NCBI GenBank assembly: GCA_965215295.1
Contig: OZ244045.1
Location: 3,410,001 to 3,474,000 of the forward strand
Direction: 5' to 3'
DNA: 64,000 nt
Source of the DNA: HK1 sp965215295
GTDB taxonomy: Bacteria > Pseudomonadota > Gammaproteobacteria > HK1
Shown: positions 19,301 to 26,695 of the stretch, piece by piece
Layout of the letters: every line of letters begins with the position of its first letter
How positions within the stretch are numbered: the first letter of the stretch is position 1
Made by a program: the position numbers and the translations under genes
The notes under the pieces: generated by a model
The model's database searches: none
Told to the model about the DNA's origin: nothing
The model's input: only the letters and a program-made list of their open reading frames with translations

Positions 19301-19667
19301 GGAGACGGGGTACCAGCGCGGGAAGATCCAGGACGAGTCGATCTTCTACGAGCGGAAGAAGCACGACGGATCGCTCCCCATCGTCGGGGTCAACACGTTC
19401 GTCAATCCGGACCCGTCGCCCGAGGAGACGACCATCGCCCTCGCCCGCTCCACCGAGGACGAGAAGGAACGCCAGCTCGAACGGCTGCGCGCGTTCCACG
19501 AACGGCACGCGGATGCCGCGCCGGCGGCGCTCGAACGGCTGCGCGATGCGGTGATCCGGGAAGAGAACGTGTTCGCGGTCCTGATGGACGCGGTGCGCTG
19601 CTGCTCGCTCGGGCAGATCACCGATGCCCTGTTCGAGGTCGGCGGGCAGTACCGGCGGAACATGTAG
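16377..19667 (+). CDS. icmF: Fused isobutyryl-CoA mutase (IcmF)
   Basis: A 1096-residue adenosylcobalamin-dependent mutase with its own G-protein chaperone. From the N-terminus: B12-binding domain (FDGHDASINIMRRI and VFGGGGGVI, residues ~28-150), MeaB-like GTPase (GITGTGGSGKSSL near 215, DPSRRKTGGALLGDRIRM, base-recognition NKFD), linker, and mutase barrel from ~540 on (SVSISGYHIAEAGAN, QTSGRSLHAQEIDFNDI, NCNSLHTNAYDEA). This order is diagnostic of IcmF, which interconverts isobutyryl-CoA and n-butyryl-CoA and related acyl-CoAs. I start at the ATG at 16377 (MAEPALSDH); the frame is open upstream but overlaps uma2. The downstream SDR resembles short-chain 3-hydroxyacyl-CoA dehydrogenases, consistent with branched acyl-CoA metabolism. 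Confidence 0.95.
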   Translation: MAEPALSDHPAHADPRARPGTDTAARVRFVTAASLFDGHDASINIMRRILQSAGAEVIHLGHNRSVEEIVVTAIDEDARAIAVSSYQGGHVEYFKYMVDMLRERGGSSIRVFGGGGGVIVPEEVRELHAHGVTRIYSPEDGRTLGLRGMIDDMIARCGAGERRAAPDSLDALAAGDRRALAHVITAIEDGRLDPSLLAEVRERAGALTSPPVVGITGTGGSGKSSLTDELVRRFRLDRRDSLRIAVLAVDPSRRKTGGALLGDRIRMNAIGHPNVYMRSLATRVSGSEVPAAFADIVAATRVAGFDIVIVETSGIGQGDAGIVPFVDVPVYVMTPEFGAASQLEKIDMLDFAALVAINKFDRKGAEDALRDVGKQLQRNREAFSTPVEDMPVRGTIASRFNDDGVTALYHRLVGILRERGLAGWSDGALPAADVRMSSHTRAIVPAARARYLSEVAQTVREYHGRVERQATLVRERQHLREARRLLEEADAPAAAALARLEDARNDALDPEVRDLLASWPDVVERYSGDDFVTRVRDREVRTALRHVTLSGTSIPKVALPRFRDEGETLGFLMKENLPGSFPYTAGVFPFKREGEDPSRMFAGEGDAFRTNRRFRMLSAHAPAKRLSTAFDSVTLYGFDPARRPDIYGKVGNSGVSIATLDDMKVLYDGFDLCDPATSVSMTINGPAPAILAMFLNTAIDQQLDRFRDEHGREPAGEEIDAVRARALANVRGTVQADILKEDQGQNTCIFSTEFSLKVMGDIQEWFVRHRVRNFYSVSISGYHIAEAGANPVSQLAFTLANGFTYVEAYLARGMDIDDFAPNLSFFFSNGMDPEYSVMGRVARRIWAVAMREKYGADERSQKLKYHAQTSGRSLHAQEIDFNDIRTTLQALIATSDNCNSLHTNAYDEAITTPTEASVRRALAIQMIINKEWGLGKNQNPNQGAFIIEELTDLVEEAVLAEFDRISERGGVLGAMETGYQRGKIQDESIFYERKKHDGSLPIVGVNTFVNPDPSPEETTIALARSTEDEKERQLERLRAFHERHADAAPAALERLRDAVIREENVFAVLMDAVRCCSLGQITDALFEVGGQYRRNM

Positions 19668-19778
19668 CGCGTTGCGGCCTTCGGCGCAGCCCGGCATCGC
19701 CCCGGGGGGCCGCGGGCTTCACACCGTCCGCCCGTTCGTCGATGGATGGATGCAGGTCCCTTCGCGAGGACTCACCGC

Positions 19779-20603
19779 ATGTGCCTGATCTACGTCGCGT
19801 GGCGGCGTCATCCGCGCTACCGCCTCGTGGTCGCGGCGAACCGGGACGAATACCACGCCCGCCCCGCCGCGCCCGCCCACTGGTGGGACGACGCGCCCGG
19901 GGTGCTCGCGGGCCGCGACCTGGAGGCGGGCGGGACGTGGCTGGGGATCACCCGCGCCCGCCGGTTCGCGGCGATCACCAACTACCGGGACTCTGCCCGT
20001 CTCGCCGAGGCCCCCTCGCGAGGCGCGCTGGTCAGCGCCTTTCTCACCGGCGACGGGTCGGCGCCGGACCATCTCGGCCGCGTCGCGGCACAAGGCCGCC
20101 ACTACAACGGATTCAGCCTGCTCGCGATGGACGGCGAGACGCTGGCGTTCACGTCGAACCGTGCCCGGGGGGTCGGCCGGCTCGATCCCGGAACGTACGG
20201 ACTGAGCAACCACCTGCTCGACACCCCATGGCCCAAGGTGACGGAGGGAAAGGCGGAGCTGGAACGGCTCGTCGCGGCGCCCGAAGTCCGGGTCCCGGAC
20301 CTGTTCGCACTCCTTGCCGGGCGCGGCCCCGAGGGGAGCGACGGGGCCGAAGCGCTCCGCGCCGACACCGGAAGCGACTCAGGGCGCATGGAGTGGCGTG
20401 CGTCGCGGTTCATACTCGGCGGCGACTACGGAACGCGGACCTCGACCGTCGTACTGCTGGATGCGGACGGCGCCGGGGTCTTCGTCGAGCGGAGCTTCGA
20501 TCCGCGCGGCGTGGCGGTCGGCGAGGTCGCGTTCCGGCTCGGCGCGGACGCCGCCTCGCGCGGGATCGGGCATGGCAGTAGACTCGCTCGTGCGCAGGGT
20601 TGA
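19779..20603 (+). CDS. NRDE (TANGO2-like) family protein
   Basis: A 274-residue member of the NRDE/TANGO2 family. It starts MCLI with a cysteine at position 2, as in N-terminal nucleophile hydrolases, and carries the name-giving motif AANRDEYHARP near residue 20, then GRDLEAGGTWLGI and FAAITNYRD, and LSNHLLDTPWPKV. The biochemical function of bacterial members is unsettled; eukaryotic TANGO2 has been linked to haem or acyl-CoA handling. The start at 19779 is chosen because Cys2 is conserved in the family. It is preceded by a 110-base gap after icmF and followed by short repeats before the HIT gene. Confidence 0.88.
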   Translation: MCLIYVAWRRHPRYRLVVAANRDEYHARPAAPAHWWDDAPGVLAGRDLEAGGTWLGITRARRFAAITNYRDSARLAEAPSRGALVSAFLTGDGSAPDHLGRVAAQGRHYNGFSLLAMDGETLAFTSNRARGVGRLDPGTYGLSNHLLDTPWPKVTEGKAELERLVAAPEVRVPDLFALLAGRGPEGSDGAEALRADTGSDSGRMEWRASRFILGGDYGTRTSTVVLLDADGAGVFVERSFDPRGVAVGEVAFRLGADAASRGIGHGSRLARAQG

Positions 20604-20610
20604 CCACACT

Positions 20611-20690
20611 CGAATGGCTCCGGCCGGACTCGCAACGGCTCCGGCCAGATCCGAATGGCTCCGGCCGGGTCCGAATGGCCCCGAATGGAA
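20611..20690 (+). repeat. Four degenerate ~20-bp tandem repeats upstream of the HIT gene
   Basis: Units begin at about 20611, 20632, 20652 and 20672, based on ATGGCTCCGGCCGG with small changes; the last is truncated. They fill the short space between the NRDE stop and the ribosome-binding site (GGAGG near 20691) of the HIT gene, so they lie in its 5' leader. Confidence 0.75.
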
Positions 20691-20701
20691 GGAGGCTCGC
20701 G

Positions 20702-21121
20702 ATGAGCCGTGACCCGGACTGCATCTTCTGCAAGATCGTCGCGGGCGAAGTGCCGTCGTTCACGCTGTTCGAGGACGATGCGACCCTCGCGTTCATGGAC
20801 ATCAACCCCGCGAACGAGGGGCACGCCCTGGTCATTCCCAAGGAGCACGCGGTCGACCTGTACGCGGTGCCCGACGAGGCGCTCGTCCGTACCGCGGTGA
20901 CCGCGAAGAAGGTGGCCGGCGCGGTCGCCCGGGTGTTGAATCCGGACGGGCTCAACCTCGTGCAGTGCAACGGCCCGGCCGCGGCGCAGTCGGTGATGCA
21001 CTTCCACGTGCACGTGCTGCCCCGGGTCGAAAACGATCGGCTCGCCATGAACTGGGGACTGAAGCTCGGGGACATCGACGCCATCGGCCGGCTCGCCGAG
21101 CGCATCCGGATGTGGCTGTGA
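20702..21121 (+). CDS. HIT family nucleotide-binding protein
   Basis: A 139-residue histidine-triad protein. The N-terminal CIFCKIVAGEVPS is the usual start of bacterial HIT proteins (CxxC-type metal motif), followed by FMDINPANEGHALVIPK and the triad MHFHVHVLPR near residue 100. HIT proteins of this HinT/Hit branch hydrolyse nucleoside phosphoramidates and AMP conjugates. The ATG at 20702 follows a good AAGGAGG site; an upstream in-frame start would translate the tandem repeats and is not preferred. The C-terminus ends in RIRMWL, somewhat longer than HinT. Confidence 0.92.
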   Translation: MSRDPDCIFCKIVAGEVPSFTLFEDDATLAFMDINPANEGHALVIPKEHAVDLYAVPDEALVRTAVTAKKVAGAVARVLNPDGLNLVQCNGPAAAQSVMHFHVHVLPRVENDRLAMNWGLKLGDIDAIGRLAERIRMWL

Positions 21122-21185
21122 GCGGCCGGACCCGCACGGCGAGGCGGCCGGGGATCCCGGGCGGCAATCGAAGATCGGTGAGGGA

Positions 21186-21875
21186 GTGACGACATTGGCG
21201 ACATTCATCGGAATCAGGGCGTGCGTCTTCGATGCCTACGGCACGCTGTTCGACGTGCATTCGGCGGTGGGGAAGCATCGCGCGAGGCTCGGCGAGAAGG
21301 CGGACGCGGTGTCCGGGACGTGGCGGACCAAGCAGCTCGAATACACGTGGCAGCGCACCATCCTCGATCGCTACGTCGATTTCTGGCGGATCACCGCGGA
21401 CGGTCTCGACTACGCGCTCGACGCCCACGGAGTCGACGACGCGGCGTTGCGCGACGACCTCCTCCACGCCTACCTGCGCCTCGACTGCTACCCCGAGGCG
21501 CCGGGCGTCCTGAGCACCCTCAGGGGCGCCGGCCTCCGGACCGCGATCCTCTCGAACGGCTCCCCGATGATGCTGGAGGCGGCGGTGGAGAGCGCCGGGA
21601 TCGGCGACGTGCTCGACGCGGTCATCTCCGTCGACGAGCTGGGGGTGTACAAGCCGTCGCCCGAGGTGTACCAGCTCGCCATTGACGAGCTGGAGGTCGG
21701 ACGCGGCGAGGTGAGCTTCCAGTCGTCGAACGCGTGGGACGCGGCGGCGGCGGCGACGTTCGGGTTCCGGGTCGCATGGTGCAACCGTTTCGGCCAGGCG
21801 CGCGAGCGGCTGCCCGATGCGCCGGACGTGGAGATCCGGACCCTCGACGAGCTGCCGGCCATCGTGCTGCCCTGA
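21186..21875 (+). CDS. Haloacid dehalogenase, type II (L-2-haloacid dehalogenase-like)
   Basis: A 229-residue HAD hydrolase. Motif I is VFDAYGTLFDVHS (nucleophile Asp), motif II LSNGSP, motif III the lysine in YKPSPEVY, and motif IV VSFQSSNAWDAAAAATFG. The DAYGTLFD, LSNGSPxMxxxAVxxAGI and SSNxWDAxGAxxFGF signatures are those of type II (S)-2-haloacid dehalogenases, which release halide with inversion at C2. Whether the enzyme acts on haloacids in this organism is uncertain, since many homologues act on other phosphoryl or small substrates. GTG at 21186 is the likely start; a TTG follows 9 bases later. Confidence 0.88.
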   Translation: MTTLATFIGIRACVFDAYGTLFDVHSAVGKHRARLGEKADAVSGTWRTKQLEYTWQRTILDRYVDFWRITADGLDYALDAHGVDDAALRDDLLHAYLRLDCYPEAPGVLSTLRGAGLRTAILSNGSPMMLEAAVESAGIGDVLDAVISVDELGVYKPSPEVYQLAIDELEVGRGEVSFQSSNAWDAAAAATFGFRVAWCNRFGQARERLPDAPDVEIRTLDELPAIVLP

Positions 21876-22089
21876 AGCCGCCGGCCGCGGCGGACGATCC
21901 GCGGGAGGTCCCCGGGAGGTCCTCGCGCCGCCGTGCGGCGGATGGTGTATCAGTTTGACTCTCGACAAGTGCGCGCGCCCGGAAATATCAGCTTGACGAC
22001 CATGACCAAAGTCGAACCGGGACACTACCGAGCGGCGCGCCCGATGCGTGGCCGGCGTGAGGGCGGTCTCCCGAACACCAAGGAATGAC

Positions 22090-22854
22090 ATGGACATCGC
22101 GGGACATTCGGCCGTGGTCACCGGCGGCGGCTCGGGCATGGGGGCGGAGACCGCGCGGCGGCTCGCCCGGGCCGGCGCGAAGGTCGCGGTACTGGATCTG
22201 GACGAGGCGTCGGCGGTCGCGGTCGGCGCCGGGATCGGCGGTCTCGGCCTCGCCTGCGACGTCGCGGACGCCGGGGGCGTGGAAGACGCGATCGCCCGCG
22301 CCCGCGACGCCCATGGTCCCGCCCGCATCTGCGTGAACTGCGCGGGCATCGCGCCCGCGCAACGCATCGTCGGCCGGGACGGACCGGCCCCGCTGGATGG
22401 ATTCCGCCGGGTCGTCGAGGTCAACCTGATCGGCACGTTCAACGTCATGCGGGTGTGCGCGGCGGACATGGCCGGCCTCGATCCGGTGAACGAGACCGGG
22501 GAGCGCGGGGTCATGGTCGCCACCGCCTCCGTCGCCGCCTGGGAGGGGCAGATCGGCCAGGCCGCCTACGCGGCGTCGAAGGGGGGACTGGTGGGAATGA
22601 CCCTGCCGCTGGCGCGGGATCTCGCCAGCCTGGGAATCCGGGTCATGACCGTCGCTCCGGGCCTGATGGAAACACCGATGCTCGCCGGACTGCCCGACCA
22701 AGTCCGCGACAGCCTGGCCGCGTCGGCGCCGTTCCCCCGCCGGCTCGGCCGGCCGGAAGAGTTCGCGGACCTCGTCGAGCACGTCGTCGCCAATCCGATG
22801 CTCAACGGCTCCGTCGTCCGCCTGGACGGCGCCATCAGGTTGCCGCCGCGATGA
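22090..22854 (+). CDS. Short-chain dehydrogenase/reductase, 3-hydroxyacyl-CoA dehydrogenase type 2-like
   Basis: A 254-residue classical SDR. The cofactor motif TGGGSGMG is at residues ~12-19, NCAGIAP (NAG motif) near 85, catalytic Ser in ATASVAAWEGQ, and YAASKGG (YxxxK) near 160. The segments VMVATASVAAWEGQIGQAAY and IRVMTVAPGLMETPMLAGLP, and the RRLGRPEEFADLV tail, resemble the HSD17B10/type 2 3-hydroxyacyl-CoA dehydrogenase group acting in short branched-chain acyl-CoA oxidation with NAD. That would fit the nearby icmF. I use the ATG at 22090 (MDIAGHSAVVTGG); a GTG at 22048 adds 14 residues of no known role. Confidence 0.88.
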   Translation: MDIAGHSAVVTGGGSGMGAETARRLARAGAKVAVLDLDEASAVAVGAGIGGLGLACDVADAGGVEDAIARARDAHGPARICVNCAGIAPAQRIVGRDGPAPLDGFRRVVEVNLIGTFNVMRVCAADMAGLDPVNETGERGVMVATASVAAWEGQIGQAAYAASKGGLVGMTLPLARDLASLGIRVMTVAPGLMETPMLAGLPDQVRDSLAASAPFPRRLGRPEEFADLVEHVVANPMLNGSVVRLDGAIRLPPR

Positions 22855-22962
22855 CGTCACCGCCTCCGGTGGATGTGCGCGAACTCGCCGTTGATGATGC
22901 GCTTGGCGGCCCGGGCGCCCGCGATGACGTCACCGTTCCCGGAGGACGTGCGCGAGCGGTGG
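22848..22962. repeat. Degenerate direct repeat over the 3' end of the SDR gene
   Basis: The sequence GCGATGACGTCACCG at 22848, which includes the SDR stop codon, reappears at 22921 (period 73 bases) and both copies continue with similar sequence (CGGTGGATGTGCGCGA versus CGGAGGACGTGCGCGA). The second copy is diverged. Confidence 0.6.
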
Positions 22963-23074
22963 GCGTCCCGCCGCGGCCGTTGCCGTCCCGTCCGCGCCGG
23001 TTGCCGCGAGACGGGCGCGGTTGCGATTAGAATCCGGTCCCTCGAACCCGAACCCGAACCTTGCGCCGACCCGA

Positions 23075-24433
23075 ATGAACGACACGACCCGCGGTTCCGA
23101 ACTCCCCCACGAGCAGGACCTCGACGCGTTGCGCGACATTGCCGCGCTGGCCATCGATACCGCCCGGCAACTGGGCGCGAGCGCATCGGAGGCGGCGCTC
23201 AGCCGCACCGCCGGCCTCGACATCAACGTCAGGCTCGGCGAGGTCGAGACCATCGAGCACACGAGGGACAACGACCTCGGCGTCACCGTCTACTTCGGCA
23301 ACAGCAAGGGTTCGGCGAGCAGCACGGACCTGAGGGCCCCCGCGGTGCGCGAGACCGTGGAGGCCGCCTGCCGGATCGCGCGCCACACCGCGCAGGACGA
23401 ATTCTCCGGGCTTGCCGATCCCGATCGATTGGCGGTCGACCCGCCCGACCTCGATCTGTTCCATCCTTGGGCACTCACCACCGAGGAGGCGATCGCGCTC
23501 GCGCTGGAGACGGAAACCGCGGCGCGGGACCACGACGCGCGGATCACCAACTCCGACGGCGCATCCGTCTCCAGGCACGACGGCGACTACGTGTACGGCA
23601 ACTCGCACGGCTTCCTGGAAGGCTGTTCGAGCAGCCGCAACAGCGTGAGCTGCGTGGTCATCGCGGAGGACTCCTCCGGGATGCAGCGTGGCTACTGGTA
23701 CTCGACGGCGCGGGACCCGGCCGATCTGGAGCCCGCGTCGCGGATCGGCCTGACCGCCGCCCGGCGCACCGTTCGCCGGCTGGGGGCGCGCAAGCTCGAT
23801 ACGCGCAACGCGCCGGTGCTCTATGAAGCGGATGTCGCACGCGGCGTGATCGGCCATTTCGTCTCGGCGGTGCGGGGCCCGAACCTGTACCGCAAGGCGA
23901 GCTTCCTCGTCGATCGGCTCGGCGACCGGGTGATGGCCGATCACCTGCGGATCCACGAGCAGCCGCACCTGCGCGGCGCGCTCGCCAGCGCCGCGTTCGA
24001 TGGCGAAGGCGTGGAGACCGCGCCGCGCGACCTGATCGCCGGCGGGGTGCTCCAGGGCTACGTGCTCGACAGCTACTCGGCCCGCAAGCTCGGCGTCCCG
24101 ACCACCGGCAATGCGGGGGGAGTCCACAACCTGACGGTCGATCCGGGGCCGAAGCCGTTCGAGGCGCTCCTCGCCGAGATGGGCACCGGACTGCTGGTCA
24201 CGGAGCTGATGGGGATGGGCATCAACATCGTGACCGGCGACTACTCGCGCGGCGCGGCCGGGTTCTGGGTCGAAGGCGGGGAGATCGCGTATCCCGTCGA
24301 GGAGATCACCATCGCCGGGAACCTCGCGGACATGTTCCTCGGCATCCGCGAGGTCGGCGCCGACGTCGATACCCGGGGCGCCGTTCGCACCGGGTCGCTG
24401 CTCGTCGAGCAGATGACGATCGCGGGGAACTGA
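23075..24433 (+). CDS. pmbA: Metallopeptidase TldE/PmbA
   Basis: A 452-residue protein of the TldD/PmbA family (TldE branch). Characteristic segments are LDINVRLGEVETIEHTRDN, GVTVYFGNSKGSASSTDL, VLYEADVARGVIGHFVSAV, GGVLQGYVLDSYSARKLGVPTTGNAGG and the C-terminal YSRGAAGFWVEGGEI. TldE has no zinc-ligand HExxxH of its own and forms a heterodimeric protease with TldD, which matures peptide antibiotics and degrades CcdA in other bacteria. TldD is not in this window. The start at 23075 (MNDTTRG) is the first sensible ATG. The last bases before and after the stop repeat as GGGGAACTGA twice (24425-24444), a small instance of the 3'-end duplication seen elsewhere. Confidence 0.93.
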   Translation: MNDTTRGSELPHEQDLDALRDIAALAIDTARQLGASASEAALSRTAGLDINVRLGEVETIEHTRDNDLGVTVYFGNSKGSASSTDLRAPAVRETVEAACRIARHTAQDEFSGLADPDRLAVDPPDLDLFHPWALTTEEAIALALETETAARDHDARITNSDGASVSRHDGDYVYGNSHGFLEGCSSSRNSVSCVVIAEDSSGMQRGYWYSTARDPADLEPASRIGLTAARRTVRRLGARKLDTRNAPVLYEADVARGVIGHFVSAVRGPNLYRKASFLVDRLGDRVMADHLRIHEQPHLRGALASAAFDGEGVETAPRDLIAGGVLQGYVLDSYSARKLGVPTTGNAGGVHNLTVDPGPKPFEALLAEMGTGLLVTELMGMGINIVTGDYSRGAAGFWVEGGEIAYPVEEITIAGNLADMFLGIREVGADVDTRGAVRTGSLLVEQMTIAGN

Positions 24434-24472
24434 CCGGGGAACTGAACCGGCCGAAGCGTCGAGGAGCGAGCG

Positions 24473-25360
24473 ATGTACGGAATCATGCCGGTTGCGAGGC
24501 GATGGACGATCGCCATCGCCTGGCTCGCGGTGGCGATGCTGTCGCTCCCGGACCGGATGGCGCTCGGGGCCGGGGACAGCGCCTCGAAGCAGCCGGCGCC
24601 GGAAAGCGGGGCGGAGCCGCCGCACCGCCCCGGCGCGATCATCCGGGACTGCGAGACGTGTCCGGAGATGGTCGTGGTGCCGGCCGGCGCTTTTCGAATG
24701 GGCGATCTCGCGGGGGGCGGGGACGCCGACGAAGGGCCGGTGCGCACGGTGCGCATCCCGCGCCCATTCGCCATCGCCCGGTACGAGACCACGTTCGCGC
24801 AGTGGGACGCCTGTGCCGCGGCCGGCGCGTGCCGGCAAGGGGTCGGCGACATCGGCTTCGGCCGTGGCGGACGGCCGGTGATGCTCGTGACCTGGGAGGA
24901 TGCGCAGGCGTACGCGGGCTGGCTGTCGGACATGACGGGAAGGCGTTTCCGGTTGCCGAGCGAGGCCGAATGGGAGTACGCGGCGCGCGCGGGGAGCGAA
25001 GCGAGGTACCCGTGGGGCGACGCCGTCGGCCGGGGCAATGCGAACTGCGACGGATGCGGGAGCCGGTGGGACGACGAACGCACCGCCCCCGTCGGATCGT
25101 TCCCGGCCAACGCCTTCGGCGTTCACGATCTGGTGGGGAACGTCTACGAGTGGGTCCAGGACTGCGGGCGGTACGGCTACGAGGACGCCCCGTCCGACGG
25201 CTCCGCCATCGAGCCGGACGCAGCGTGCAGGCAGCACATGATGCGCGGCGGCTCCTGGCTCAGCCCGCCGAGAGCCACCCGCCCCGCCAACCGGGTCAGG
25301 AATCCGGTCGGATTCCAGGACATCAACGTCGGCTTCCGGGTAGCGCGGGATCTGCCCTGA
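24473..25360 (+). CDS. Formylglycine-generating enzyme (SUMF1/EgtB) family protein
   Basis: A 295-residue exported protein. Residues ~10-33 form a signal peptide (WTIAIAWLAVAMLSLPDRMALGAG). The FGE-sulfatase domain then runs to the end: MVVVPAGAFRMGD, FAIARYETTFAQWDAC, VMLVTWEDAQAYAGWLS, RRFRLPSEAEWEYAARAGS, YPWGD, GNVYEWVQDC, RGGSWLSPP and VGFRVARDLP. The RxPxEAEWEYAAR and NVWEW-like motifs are typical. Members either make formylglycine in sulfatases or are non-enzymatic relatives; the active-site cysteine pair of true FGE is not evident, and there is no sulfatase in the window, so the role is open. Confidence 0.85.
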   Translation: MYGIMPVARRWTIAIAWLAVAMLSLPDRMALGAGDSASKQPAPESGAEPPHRPGAIIRDCETCPEMVVVPAGAFRMGDLAGGGDADEGPVRTVRIPRPFAIARYETTFAQWDACAAAGACRQGVGDIGFGRGGRPVMLVTWEDAQAYAGWLSDMTGRRFRLPSEAEWEYAARAGSEARYPWGDAVGRGNANCDGCGSRWDDERTAPVGSFPANAFGVHDLVGNVYEWVQDCGRYGYEDAPSDGSAIEPDAACRQHMMRGGSWLSPPRATRPANRVRNPVGFQDINVGFRVARDLP

Positions 25361-25416
25361 CCCCGGCTCGGGGGAGGAACGTCCACCGCGCCGGCCACAA
25401 CGGCGTCGCGCGGGTG

Positions 25417-26220
25417 CTACTCGGGCCTGAGCGCCTGCACATCGGCGCGCAGCGCCCGGATCTCGGCCAGAAGGCTTGCGTGCTCCTCGCGGCTGAGCCG
25501 CACGTGCTCCATCTCCATGTCGTGGTAGCTCTGCATCGCGTTGACCACCACCGCGATGAAGAGGTTGAGCATGGTGAACGTCGCGATCAGGATGAAGGTG
25601 ACGAAGAACGCCCACGCATACGGATAGACCTCCATCACCGGCCGGACGATGCCCATCGACCAGCTCTCCAGGGTCATGATCTGGAACAGTGAATACAGGC
25701 TCTTTCCCAGCGTGCCGAACCACTGCGGGAACTCGTCTCCGAAGAGCTGCGTCGCCATCACCCCGGCCACGTAGAACATGAGGGCGAGGATCGCGACGAC
25801 CGCTCCGAGCCCGGGCAGGGCCGACAGGAGCCCACCGACCACCCGCCGCATCTGCGGTACGGCGGTGATGAGGCGCAGCACTCGCAGCACCCGGAGCGCG
25901 CGCAGCACCGAGAAGTTCTCCGTCGCGGGGGCCAGCGCCACTCCCACCACCACGAAATCGAAGACATTCCAGGGGTCGCGGAAGAAGCTCCGTCCACCGG
26001 CCCCGATCCGGATCGCGAGCTCGACCACGAACACCGTGAGCATCGCGCGATCGAGCGCGACCAGCACGGGACCGGCGGACGCCATGATCGCGGGTGAGGT
26101 CTCCAGGCCGAGGGTGATCGCGTTCGCGACGATCAGCACGATGATGGCGCGCTGGAACCGCGGGTCCTCCGCGATCGCGGCGAGTCTGCCGCGCAGCGCC
26201 GGGGTGGGTTTGTCGGTCAT
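25417..26220 (-). CDS. Voltage-gated ion channel, bacterial sodium channel type (NaChBac-like)
   Basis: A 267-residue single-domain channel. Six transmembrane segments are visible: S1 AIIVLIVANAITLGLE, S2 RAMLTVFVVELAIRI, S3 DPWNVFDFVVVGVAL, an S4 with regularly spaced arginines (LRALRVLRVLRLITAV, ~105-120), S5 GAVVAILALMFYVAGVMAT and S6 FFVTFILIATFTMLNLFIAVVVNAM. The pore loop reads FQIMTLESWSMG near 183; the glutamate in LESW is the sodium-selective filter of NaChBac, which has TLESWAS. After S6 comes a heptad-like coiled coil (residues ~240-265) expected to hold the tetramer. The ATG at 26220 (MTDKPTP) is used; an upstream in-frame GTG/ATG would add a tail with no channel features. Confidence 0.93.
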   Translation of the reverse strand: MTDKPTPALRGRLAAIAEDPRFQRAIIVLIVANAITLGLETSPAIMASAGPVLVALDRAMLTVFVVELAIRIGAGGRSFFRDPWNVFDFVVVGVALAPATENFSVLRALRVLRVLRLITAVPQMRRVVGGLLSALPGLGAVVAILALMFYVAGVMATQLFGDEFPQWFGTLGKSLYSLFQIMTLESWSMGIVRPVMEVYPYAWAFFVTFILIATFTMLNLFIAVVVNAMQSYHDMEMEHVRLSREEHASLLAEIRALRADVQALRPE

Positions 26221-26695
26221 GGTGTGGGTACGCCCGTGGGTTCGAAACCTTCGGAAGAATGGGGCCGCGAAGCTCGCGGTCCAAGCATCGGGATACGGAT
26301 CATGCCCCTCTTCCGGCGACGGTTCGCTGTCGATGCATGTCAATGGGCCGGTCAATCAGCCGGCGACGGCAGTCCGGCATCACCGGCGCCCGACATGCGC
26401 TGGCGGTCGATCTCCGGTAGCTTCACACGAAACGACCTTGGCCGATCCCGGCCGCGACCCGGAGCACGGGTACGGGCGGGCGCGCGAGACCCAGGCTCTT
26501 CAGACGGTAGAGGGCAGCTTGATGGCACGGATACGGGCGGCCCCTCCGCCGGGAGGCGTCGTCGATTGCCGGCCGTCCCCGAGCGGCGCGACGCGAACGG
26601 ACCCTCGTCCCCGAGCGGTGCGCCCTCTGGACACGGACCCGGGCACTCGCTGTACGGTACGCGGACCCGGCCCACCAATTCGAGCGATCAGACCA
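26221..26695. other. Intergenic region between the divergent channel and stress-protein genes
   Basis: About 475 bases between divergent genes; it must contain both promoters. The frames open across it are low-complexity, Arg/Pro/Gly-rich and not conserved-looking. I see no RNA gene, clear palindrome or operator. Confidence 0.4.

Noticed and set aside
20611..20690. Tandem repeats considered as a CRISPR array
   Set aside because: Units are contiguous without spacers and only about 20 bases long; no cas genes are present.
23027..26284. Minus-strand open frame of over 1000 codons across pmbA, the FGE-like gene and the channel
   Set aside because: It crosses three well-supported genes, two of them on the opposite strand, and shows no domain.
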